From Treponema sp. (GTDB taxonomy: Bacteria > Spirochaetota > Spirochaetia > Treponematales > Breznakiellaceae): 12,218 nt of DNA. A program made the position numbers and the translations under genes. Shown piece after piece: positions 1-5,982 of this stretch. Location: assembly GCA_020216655.1 (NCBI GenBank), contig JAIWNU010000157.1, positions 1-12,218 on the forward strand. The letters run 5' to 3'. Numbering within the stretch: position 1 is the first letter of the stretch; each line of letters opens with the position of its first letter. Below the pieces are notes generated by a model. It made no database searches. It was not told the DNA's origin and was given only the letters and a program-made list of their open reading frames with translations.

Positions 1-234
1 GACCTCAAACTTACCACTGAGCACATTAAAGATTTTATACAGCTCATAGAAGGGGTAAAGAATATCCAGGTTGTGGAAGATTCTTCGGTGGACCGGGGCG
101 GCTGCATTATAGAAACCGATTTTGGCGAAATAGATGCCCGAATTTCGAGTCAGCTGGCCGAACTGGAGCAAAAAATTCTGGAAATTTCTCCCATCCGAGC
201 AAAAGCCCGGACCGCTCCGATCGACGAACGGTAA
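1..234 (+). CDS. fliH: Flagellar export ATPase regulator FliH, C-terminal part (5' end outside window)
   Basis: The reading frame is open from base 1 and closes with TAA at 232-234, giving 77 residues of a C-terminus. FliH is the cytoplasmic stator-like partner that holds the FliI ATPase and inhibits it until docking at the flagellar export gate. The visible part carries the family's C-terminal pattern: a Gly-Gly turn (RGGCIIET), then [11 protein letters not shown] and a short helix rich in Glu, Leu and Lys, as in FliH/YscL and V-ATPase E-type peripheral stalk subunits. The gene lies directly upstream of fliI, as expected in the spirochaete motility operon. Identification rests on this pattern plus context; the N-terminal region cannot be judged. 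Confidence 0.88.
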   Translation, partial: DLKLTTEHIKDFIQLIEGVKNIQVVEDSSVDRGGCIIETDFGEIDARISSQLAELEQKILEISPIRAKARTAPIDER

Positions 235-238
235 GAGG
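233..238 (+). promoter_or_regulatory. Ribosome binding site that sets the fliI start
   Basis: AAGAGG lies 6 bases before the ATG at 245 and overlaps the fliH stop codon. It supports the 245 start over the longer in-frame opening at 134, which would lie inside fliH. Confidence 0.7.
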
Positions 239-244
239 CTTGAT

Positions 245-1597
245 ATGGCGGCGCTGGATTCAATTCTTACCAAATATATCGAAGCTACCGAGCAGATTGA
301 TCCCATAAAGTGTGTAGGCCATGTTACCCGTGTCCAGGGACTGCTTATAGAAAGCAGGGGGCCCCAGGCAATTATCGGCGAAGTGTGCAGGATTTATGCC
401 CCCAAGGGCCGCGGTGTTATTCGGGCAGAAGTAGTGGGTCTCCGAGGCGAAACGGTTCAGCTCATGGCCTATGATGAAACAGCGGGTATAGAAGTAGGAA
501 ACCGGGTCGTTTCGACCGGGGAGCTGCTTTCTGTACCGGTAAGCAACAAACTGCTCGGACGGGTTCTTGACGCCCTTGGAAAGCCTACCGATGACAAGGG
601 CGATATCGAAGCCCCTCTCTACTATCCAGCCCAGGCAGATCCGCCCAATCCGCTCAAACGGAAGCGCATTACTGAGCGTATAGTGACCGGTGTGCGGGCA
701 ATTGATGGACTTTTGCCGGTCGGCAAGGGACAGCGGATGGGTATCTTTGCCGGTTCCGGCGTGGGTAAGTCTACCTTGCTCGGTATGATTGCCCGGAACA
801 CCAATGCGGACGTTAATGTGGTCGCCCTTATTGGTGAGCGGGGCAGGGAAGTCAACGATTTTATCGCCAATGACCTAGGGCCAGAGGGCCTTGCCCGGTC
901 GGTTATTGTGGTTTCTCCTTCGAGCGCTCCGCCCCTGGCCCGTCTGCGAGGTGCCTATGTGGCTACCGCGGTGGCCGAATATTTCCGGGACCAGGGCCTG
1001 GACGTGATGCTCCTTTTCGACTCTGTTACCCGCTTTGCCCGGGCCCAGCGTGAAATTGGCCTCGCTATCGGTGAACCTCCCGCTACCCGGGGCTATCCCC
1101 CCAGTGTGTTCGATTCCATGCCGAAACTCCTTGAACGCTGCGGTACCAGCGACCGGGGTACCATTACCGGTTTCTATACTATTCTGGTAGATGGGGATGA
1201 TATGGATGAGCCTATTGCGGATACGGTCCGAGGAATCCTGGACGGCCACATGGTTCTGTCCCGCCGCCTCGCTGAACGGTACCATTATCCAGCGATAGAT
1301 GTGCTTGCCAGTGTATCGCGGCTTGCGCCGGTTGTGGCAGGGCCAGTGACCCGAAAGGCAGGAGGCTATATCAGACGGCTCCTTGCAACCTATGCGGAAG
1401 CGGAGGACCTGATTGATGTTGGCGCTTATAAAGCGGGCAGCAATCCGGCCATAGACGAAGCAATTGCGAAAAAAAGCGCCATCGACGCATTCTTGATTCA
1501 AGCTGTGGAAGAAAAAAACACCATAAAGGAAACACTCCAGGCCATGGGAAACCTGGCTAATATGCAGATTCCAGATGATGAACTGGGTGTATATTGA
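245..1597 (+). CDS. fliI: Flagellum-specific type III export ATPase FliI
   Basis: A 450-residue hexameric ATPase, the usual family length. It energises unfolding and release of flagellar substrates at the cytoplasmic face of the export gate. Visible motifs are the Walker A loop AGSGVGKST at 169-177 with Lys175, the LIGERGREV motif at 195-203 with the presumed catalytic Glu198, Walker B VMLLFDS at 254-260, and the type III ATPase signature around PPLARLRGAYVATAVAEYF at 229-247. The Lys-to-catalytic-Glu spacing of 23 residues equals that recalled for Salmonella FliI (K188/E211). The N-terminal beta-barrel region and C-terminal helical region are both present. The start is ATG 245; the frame extends further upstream but only over fliH coding sequence. 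It overlaps fliJ by one base. F1 beta or Rho are excluded by the overall sequence and by the flagellar context. Confidence 0.97.
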   Translation: MAALDSILTKYIEATEQIDPIKCVGHVTRVQGLLIESRGPQAIIGEVCRIYAPKGRGVIRAEVVGLRGETVQLMAYDETAGIEVGNRVVSTGELLSVPVSNKLLGRVLDALGKPTDDKGDIEAPLYYPAQADPPNPLKRKRITERIVTGVRAIDGLLPVGKGQRMGIFAGSGVGKSTLLGMIARNTNADVNVVALIGERGREVNDFIANDLGPEGLARSVIVVSPSSAPPLARLRGAYVATAVAEYFRDQGLDVMLLFDSVTRFARAQREIGLAIGEPPATRGYPPSVFDSMPKLLERCGTSDRGTITGFYTILVDGDDMDEPIADTVRGILDGHMVLSRRLAERYHYPAIDVLASVSRLAPVVAGPVTRKAGGYIRRLLATYAEAEDLIDVGAYKAGSNPAIDEAIAKKSAIDAFLIQAVEEKNTIKETLQAMGNLANMQIPDDELGVY

Positions 1598-2055
1598 TGA
1601 AACGCTTTCGTTTTAGTCTGGATAAACTCCTAGAACTGAGGCAGTATTATGAGCGGGAAGTCGAGCTTGCCTTAGCAAAAGCCATGGGAGAGTTACAGGA
1701 GATTCAAAACCGTTTGCAGAAGCTTGCGGAAGATCGGGCCGCTGCTGCTCAAGAACGGTTCAAGCCCGGCCGTACGGTTGCACAAATACAAGCCACGGAT
1801 ATGTATATTTTACGGCTCGATAAGACCAAGGAGGCTCTGCTCGAAGCGGCTGCCCGGGCGGAGCTCCTGGTGGCAGAAAAACGGCAAGCCTTTATAGAGG
1901 CTTCTCGGGACCGAAAAGTCTTGGATAAACTCAAGGAAAAACGGCATAAGGAATACAAATACCAGCTTTCTTTGGAAGAAATAAAAACAGTCGACGATAT
2001 TTCAAGCGGGTCCAGGGCCCGCAAGCATACCGTCGACGGGGATGCTAGTACTTAA
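1597..2055 (+). CDS. fliJ: Flagellar export protein FliJ
   Basis: A 152-residue, highly charged, almost wholly helical protein with heptad-like Leu/Ala spacing, starting MKRFRFSLDKLLELRQYYE, which is a typical FliJ opening. FliJ forms a two-stranded coiled coil that sits in the central hole of the FliI hexamer, like the gamma subunit of F1, and links it to the export gate. The ATG at 1597 shares its A with the fliI stop (TGATG), so translation is probably coupled; no strong separate ribosome binding site is seen. A TTG codon directly before it is also in frame but less likely. The 3' end runs 11 bases across the end of the converging nucleoside kinase gene. FliJ sequences are poorly conserved, so the call leans on position, length and coiled-coil character. 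Confidence 0.9.
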   Translation: MKRFRFSLDKLLELRQYYEREVELALAKAMGELQEIQNRLQKLAEDRAAAAQERFKPGRTVAQIQATDMYILRLDKTKEALLEAAARAELLVAEKRQAFIEASRDRKVLDKLKEKRHKEYKYQLSLEEIKTVDDISSGSRARKHTVDGDAST

Positions 2056-3703
2056 ATTCACTGTCTCCGATAAATTCCCGTAATATACTTTGGCTCGGCA
2101 CATATTGGGATGGTATGGGGGCAAAGTTTTCAAGGAACGCCAAGAGCCGAACCGCTTCGGAGTATTCACTCATGGTGGGCTTAACCGATTTTAAGAGCGG
2201 TTCGGCGTATACTTTAAGGACCGCAAGTTCATAGTCTAATGCTGAATTAAAGGCTATGTCCGCCGTATCCTGGTAGGGGAAAATATGTTTTTTTTCTCCC
2301 CGCTGAACGCTGGGCCACATACGAATTGTCCCTGCGGCAGAATTTCCCCTAAATTGATAGTCCCGCACCATGCGGCGGATAAGACGGTTATCGCTTGTGG
2401 GAATGCGGTTGTGATCATCCAGATTAAGCTGGGTGAGGGCGGACACATAGAGCTTGAATTTTCTGTCCCGTTCTATATGGCTTGTAAGCTTGTCATTAAG
2501 ACCGTGAATACCTTCCAAAATCAGGACACTCCGGCGCCCAAGCTGGATTTTTTTACCCCCGCTTTCCCTGCGCATACCGGTTTTAAAGTCATAACTGGGA
2601 ATCTCTACTTCTTTGCCCTTAAGAAGGTCTACTAATTGTTCGTTCAAATATTCCACGTCCAATGCTTCCAGGCATTCATAGTCGGGCTTGCCGTCTTCAT
2701 CCAGGGGCGTTTTGTCGTGGTTCACATAGTAATCGTCGAGGCTCACCGGAATTGGGTCGAGTCCCAGAACCCTCAGCTGTATAACAAGGCGCTTAGCTGT
2801 TGTTGTTTTTCCCGAACTGGATGGCCCTGCAATGAGTACGACTTTTACTGTTTCCCGTTTTTCATAGATTGAGTCCGCAATTTCTGCGAGTTTTTTTTGC
2901 TGGAATGCTTCGGCAATTTGAATAAATTCCCGGATTTTTCTGCCTGCTACGAGGGCGTTCAAGTTTCCCACCGAATGGACTCCAACAATACGGCCCCATT
3001 TTTTATATTCCTTGTACACCGCAAAGATTTTGGGGCTATCCTCGAATGTATCCAGTTTGGTATAACAACCCGAAGGAGGAAAGCGGAGAAGAAAACCATT
3101 TTCATAGGCCAAAAGTTCAAAGGTTGTTAAAAGCCCAGTTCTCGGCACCAAAGGTGCAATGGAAACATCGATAAAGCCGTTGCATTCATTTACCGGCACC
3201 ATGCCTTTACTCTGCTGTTCAAGAAGCAGCGCCGTATCAGTCTGGTTGTTTTTGGTAAAATGTTCCAGGGCTTCCCCATAGGAAAGATAAAAGAACCGGA
3301 TGGGTATATTTTTTTGAACCAGTTCTTTCATCTTTTGAGAAAGGCCATTAAGTTCTTCTGCAGTAGGCTTTTTTTCATCAGAAAAACTATAGTAATAACC
3401 ATGCCCTAAAGAGTGTCCTACCTGTAAAGTCCGTTCCGGGAATAGTTCCTTTGCAGCCACTGCCAGCAGGAATGAAAGAGATCTACGATATATCGAAGTA
3501 CCTTCAGAAGAATTTAAGGTGACCGGTTCCAGGGTGCTGTTCACCTCCAGCCTGCTTGAGAGGGCAAAAAGTTCATTGTTTGCCTTTACCGCCACAATAG
3601 GGCCATCTTGTTTCCCAAAATGCTCAAGCATGGTTTCAACCCTGGTTCCATAGGCGGTTTTAATACTATGACCATCGGGAAAGCGTACTTCAATTTCGTT
3701 CAT
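2045..3703 (-). CDS. Nucleoside (uridine-type) kinase with N-terminal TGS and ThrRS-editing-like domains
   Basis: A 552-residue protein with three parts. Residues 1-65 look like a TGS domain (IEVRFPDGHSIKTAYGT). Residues about 70-240 resemble the second additional (SAD, editing) domain of threonyl-tRNA synthetase (LGHGYYYSF, then PRTGLL, FLLRFPP). Residues about 285-500 are a uridine-kinase/phosphoribulokinase P-loop domain. The P-loop is GPSSSGKTT at 293-301, SLDDYYVNHD at 321-330 supplies the nucleoside-site acidic residues, and RGNSAAGTIRMWPSVQRGEK at 452-471 is a conserved family block. The family is annotated as nucleoside kinase and presumably phosphorylates uridine or cytidine in salvage; the substrate is not proven. 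Aligned by eye with ThrRS, the zinc-binding histidines are lost (Phe78 and Val82), so editing is unlikely. A strong ribosome binding site, GGAGG, lies 9 bases upstream, and the start overlaps the preceding gene's stop by one base. Confidence 0.88.
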   Translation of the reverse strand: MNEIEVRFPDGHSIKTAYGTRVETMLEHFGKQDGPIVAVKANNELFALSSRLEVNSTLEPVTLNSSEGTSIYRRSLSFLLAVAAKELFPERTLQVGHSLGHGYYYSFSDEKKPTAEELNGLSQKMKELVQKNIPIRFFYLSYGEALEHFTKNNQTDTALLLEQQSKGMVPVNECNGFIDVSIAPLVPRTGLLTTFELLAYENGFLLRFPPSGCYTKLDTFEDSPKIFAVYKEYKKWGRIVGVHSVGNLNALVAGRKIREFIQIAEAFQQKKLAEIADSIYEKRETVKVVLIAGPSSSGKTTTAKRLVIQLRVLGLDPIPVSLDDYYVNHDKTPLDEDGKPDYECLEALDVEYLNEQLVDLLKGKEVEIPSYDFKTGMRRESGGKKIQLGRRSVLILEGIHGLNDKLTSHIERDRKFKLYVSALTQLNLDDHNRIPTSDNRLIRRMVRDYQFRGNSAAGTIRMWPSVQRGEKKHIFPYQDTADIAFNSALDYELAVLKVYAEPLLKSVKPTMSEYSEAVRLLAFLENFAPIPSQYVPSQSILREFIGDSEFKY

Positions 3704-3915
3704 CAGTTGTTTCCTCCCTGTTCTGTTCCCTTAGAGTATAATGCCTTTATGGTATTTATCCATGGCCGGGGCCCCACAAATTGCAAAGCAGGAGGCAGGG
3801 AACGGGATAGCTCGTCGGTAGTGTTAAAACCTTCCAGTACAGAAGCAAGCTGAGCACGAGTTTCTGGGGAAAGCGAATTTTCTGATGCTAGATCTAAAAT
3901 CTCATTTATATTCAT
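3703..3915 (-). CDS. Unrecognised small protein, 70 residues
   Basis: I do not recognise this protein. It begins MNINEILDLASENSLSPETR, has a probably helical acidic N-terminal half, a Pro-rich middle (SLPPALQFVGPRPW) and a Gly/Asn-rich tail. No signal peptide, membrane segment or cysteine is seen. It is accepted as a real gene because it fits exactly between two genes on the same strand: 11 bases separate it from the upstream stop, and its TGA overlaps the kinase ATG by one base. A weak ribosome binding site (AAGGGC) lies upstream. A role alongside the kinase or the 277-residue protein is possible but there is no direct evidence. Confidence 0.6.
   Translation of the reverse strand: MNINEILDLASENSLSPETRAQLASVLEGFNTTDELSRSLPPALQFVGPRPWINTIKALYSKGTEQGGNN
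3713..3717 (-). promoter_or_regulatory. Strong ribosome binding site of the nucleoside kinase gene
   Basis: GGAGG on the minus strand, 9 bases before the ATG at 3703. It lies within the end of the upstream 70-codon gene, whose TGA overlaps the ATG (TGATG), so reinitiation or independent loading are both possible. Confidence 0.65.
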
Positions 3916-3926
3916 GATTGCTGCCC

Positions 3927-4760
3927 TTAAAAGAGTTCAAGCTGAACAAGCTGCGCTGTCTTTTTTATCTGCCGATTGCTTGCAGGTTCGGCATTGAGTC
4001 TCGCTCTAATGGATCTTAAAGCATTTTTCATAGTTGGTGTTACAAATTTGCCATCCGTTGCTGCCAGGCTCGCATCGATGGCTTGTATGATGCGAGCCCT
4101 GACAAGAGGCTCATTATCTTCTTTTTTTAATAACGCCAGGGCAAGACAGCAGCAGCCATCGGCCTGTCCGAGGGTGGAAATGAGGAGGGATAAAAAGTCT
4201 TCCATACGATATCCCTCATCATATAGAGTACAGAGGCTATCAATCCCATATCGCACAGCAAGAGCCGGACCATCGGCTCCTAAATGATGGTGCATTTCAT
4301 ATAATATTTTTTCAAAATGCTGTTCAAATAAATATACCACTCCTTGTCTGATTGCTTCTGCGGCCTGATCTGCCCGGATTGCCAGGGGATGCTGGGGACG
4401 GCGAAGATGGGAGTATAACTTGTCCAGCGCTGCATTGGGGAGCGCTTGGTATGACCTGCCAGTACTTTCTGAAAGCCAGGTTTCAAAGAGCGGTTTGAGT
4501 ATCCCAGGGGGACTGTCATCTGCGATGTGTTGAATTGCTTCTTGTACAGTAACTTTATTGCCGTCGTATAAGGCTTTGATTGCTATAACAAGCCATTTCC
4601 AATTGAGTAGTTCAGAATCTGTTATATGTTCAAGGCGTTTCAGGGCCTCAGGATTATCCATACCGTTGGTTACCGCATCAAAGGCATCGACCATGGCCCA
4701 GTGTTCTGGCAAGGGATTCGGTTGTTCCAGCAGGGTGTAGGGATCAACAATGGGTTTCAT
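3927..4760 (-). CDS. Unrecognised 277-residue protein ending in a beta-clamp-binding-like peptide
   Basis: I do not recognise the family. The protein is predicted by eye to be mostly helical, rich in Ala and Leu, without a signal peptide or clear membrane segment, so probably cytoplasmic. A Trp-rich stretch (LLNWKWLVIAIKAL) lies near 51-64, a His run (MHHHL) near 156-160, and three consecutive cysteines at 203-205. The last five residues, QLELF (273-277), match the bacterial sliding-clamp (DnaN) binding consensus QL(S/D)LF and sit on an exposed C-terminus after a Lys/Gln/Asn-rich linker (ASNRQIKKTAQ). This suggests, but does not prove, a replication- or repair-linked role. It starts 29 bases after the PAP2-like gene, the largest gap in the minus-strand run, with only a weak ribosome binding site, so it could begin a separate functional group. 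Confidence 0.8.
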   Translation of the reverse strand: MKPIVDPYTLLEQPNPLPEHWAMVDAFDAVTNGMDNPEALKRLEHITDSELLNWKWLVIAIKALYDGNKVTVQEAIQHIADDSPPGILKPLFETWLSESTGRSYQALPNAALDKLYSHLRRPQHPLAIRADQAAEAIRQGVVYLFEQHFEKILYEMHHHLGADGPALAVRYGIDSLCTLYDEGYRMEDFLSLLISTLGQADGCCCLALALLKKEDNEPLVRARIIQAIDASLAATDGKFVTPTMKNALRSIRARLNAEPASNRQIKKTAQLVQLELF

Positions 4761-4789
4761 TTTAAGAAAGCATACCCTTATCTAGTCTT

Positions 4790-5665
4790 TTAAGCAAGGT
4801 TTTTGTGAGCTGCGAGGGGTTTCGTTTTAAGAAACGAAAGGAGTACCTGTTCCCATTGGTCTGTTTTTCGTCCTTCGTCCATGAATTGGTTATATAAGGT
4901 CCAGATATGGTTTAGGATAGCCTTTTTTTGCTCCGCGTCGATATCGGTGGCACCTAAAAAGAGCCGTTCGCTGAATCGCTTCATTTCTAGAGGAGGAAAC
5001 AATGCACTGTCGAAGGCAGAGAGGGCATAAAACGCCGCTGGGATACAGTTAATGCTATGTTGTTTTACATACAAAATAGACTCAGTAATAGAAACCGCGC
5101 CGGCTATGAGTTCATCAATATAAGGAGCGAGTTCTTCTTTGGCATTCAATCTTTCTGCCATGGCCCGGAAGGCCGTATAGGTTCTGCAGACCACCATGAC
5201 ATGGAGGCTGGGAATGCACATTAAATGGGGGTCAAAGAGGTGGATGATGACAAAACGCAGGCGCTTATAATAGCGGGGGCGATGAGTGGTTGAAAATCCT
5301 TTTCGGTATACTTCGGCGGCAAAGCTGTAGAGCCTTCCCATGGAATATATAAATGAGGCGACCTCTTCCTCCGCATCTTTGCCAAATTTGTCCATGAGAA
5401 AGGCTGCTGTTCGGATCCAGAAATAGACAAAGTCTAAGTAAATGTCTACTTTTTCCGGCTTAAAGGGAATCGCATTGTCCAGGGGATGGTCTACCTGATA
5501 AACCGGAGCCAGGGGCAGCAATTTCTGTTTGTACTGGAGGCCGAAAAAATCTCGCAGGGCTGTTCCGAGGCAGAATAGCCCCGCTTTCCGTATCTTTTTA
5601 TAACGCAACAGGCTGAACACGCTGAAAAGCACTGAACGATCCGCAATGTGTTCCTTTTGCTTCAT
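4790..5665 (-). CDS. PAP2-superfamily-like protein with degenerate third catalytic motif
   Basis: A 291-residue protein with the spaced signature of the PAP2 (phosphatidic acid phosphatase type 2) superfamily. Motif 1, K-x6-R-P, is KGFSTTHRP at 122-130. Motif 2 is IPSLHV at 151-156 with the acid/base histidine His155. Motif 3 (SR-x5-H-x3-D) is at 196-207 and keeps Ser196 and His203 but has Ile197 and Cys207 in place of Arg and Asp. An upstream IPFKP at 66-70 resembles the entry to the first helices of the IPC-synthase-like branch, which also has PSLHV and KQH in these motifs. Predicted helices carry more charge than usual PAP2 membrane spans, so topology is unclear. Activity on lipid phosphates is doubtful. 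The ATG at 5665 overlaps the DUF4387 stop (ATGA) and has GGGAG 5 bases upstream; the GTG at 5677 sits on that ribosome binding site and is less likely. Confidence 0.65.
   Translation of the reverse strand: MKQKEHIADRSVLFSVFSLLRYKKIRKAGLFCLGTALRDFFGLQYKQKLLPLAPVYQVDHPLDNAIPFKPEKVDIYLDFVYFWIRTAAFLMDKFGKDAEEEVASFIYSMGRLYSFAAEVYRKGFSTTHRPRYYKRLRFVIIHLFDPHLMCIPSLHVMVVCRTYTAFRAMAERLNAKEELAPYIDELIAGAVSITESILYVKQHSINCIPAAFYALSAFDSALFPPLEMKRFSERLFLGATDIDAEQKKAILNHIWTLYNQFMDEGRKTDQWEQVLLSFLKTKPLAAHKNLA
4820..4839. repeat. Perfect 8-bp inverted repeat with 4-base loop
   Basis: TTTCGTTT, loop TAAG, then AAACGAAA. It lies within the last codons of the PAP2-like gene, about 30 bases before its stop. The stem is AT-rich and no U-run follows in either direction, so it is not a convincing terminator; an mRNA hairpin or chance are both possible. 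Confidence 0.4.
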
Positions 5666-5982
5666 GTAAGCTCCCACTCCAAATCTAGAAGGGGGCCGTG
5701 CTGCTGGGCGCCGTAAATATCCCGGTCTCCCGGAGCACCGGATGGTATGAGCCGTTTTAAGGTTGCTTTGATTGCATGGGCGGGCTCAAAATACACCACC
5801 GACAGGACCTCTTCTTCTTTGACTCCGTAGAGGGTAGCAATTAGAGCCTTGTTTATCAAGTTCCGGGACTTGAAAAGTTCATAGGTCTCCCGCTCTTTGA
5901 ACATAATGTCCAGGGTAAGTTCAAAGGGGCCAGAGTTTTTTGAACGGATGACCCGGGCTTCTTCAATGAGTCGAATTTTCAT
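5662..5982 (-). CDS. DUF4387 family protein, AtuA partner
   Basis: A 106-residue protein matching the DUF4387 family over its full length. The conserved blocks are VIRSKNSGPFELTLDIMF at 11-28, VVYFEPAHAIKAT at 62-74, IPSGAPGDRDIYG at 79-91 and AQQHGPLLDLE at 92-102. The family has no established activity known to me. It occurs either as a separate small gene beside an AtuA/DUF1446 gene or joined to its C-terminus, which suggests two parts of one enzyme. Here its ATG overlaps the AtuA-family stop by 4 bases (ATGA) and a GAAGGA-type ribosome binding site precedes it, so near equal synthesis is likely. Context puts it in glutamate/mesaconate metabolism. No membrane segment or signal peptide is seen. 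Confidence 0.88.
   Translation of the reverse strand: MKIRLIEEARVIRSKNSGPFELTLDIMFKERETYELFKSRNLINKALIATLYGVKEEEVLSVVYFEPAHAIKATLKRLIPSGAPGDRDIYGAQQHGPLLDLEWELT
5671..5675 (-). promoter_or_regulatory. Ribosome binding site that sets the PAP2-like gene start
   Basis: GGGAG lies 5 bases before the ATG at 5665. It overlaps the alternative GTG at 5677-5675, which favours the ATG. Confidence 0.6.

Noticed and set aside
134..244. Upstream extension of fliI to an ATG at 134
   Set aside because: The stretch is the fliH coding end in another frame; the 450-residue form from 245 has a ribosome binding site and the normal family length.
875..1501. 208-codon open frame on the minus strand inside fliI
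   Set aside because: It is antisense to a well-conserved ATPase and its translation resembles no protein family.
1594..1596. TTG start one codon before the fliJ ATG
   Set aside because: The ATG at 1597 overlaps the fliI stop in the common TGATG arrangement and is the stronger start.
4769..4797. Possible promoter for the 277-residue gene: TTGCTT, 17 bases, TATGCT on the minus strand
   Set aside because: It matches the consensus only partly (about 3 and 4 of 6), and the start point would fall at or just before the ATG, leaving no leader. It is not strong enough to annotate, although this is the largest gap in the run.
4820..4839. Inverted repeat as a terminator of the metabolic operon
   Set aside because: The stem is AT-rich and lies inside the coding region, and no run of T follows it on the minus strand.
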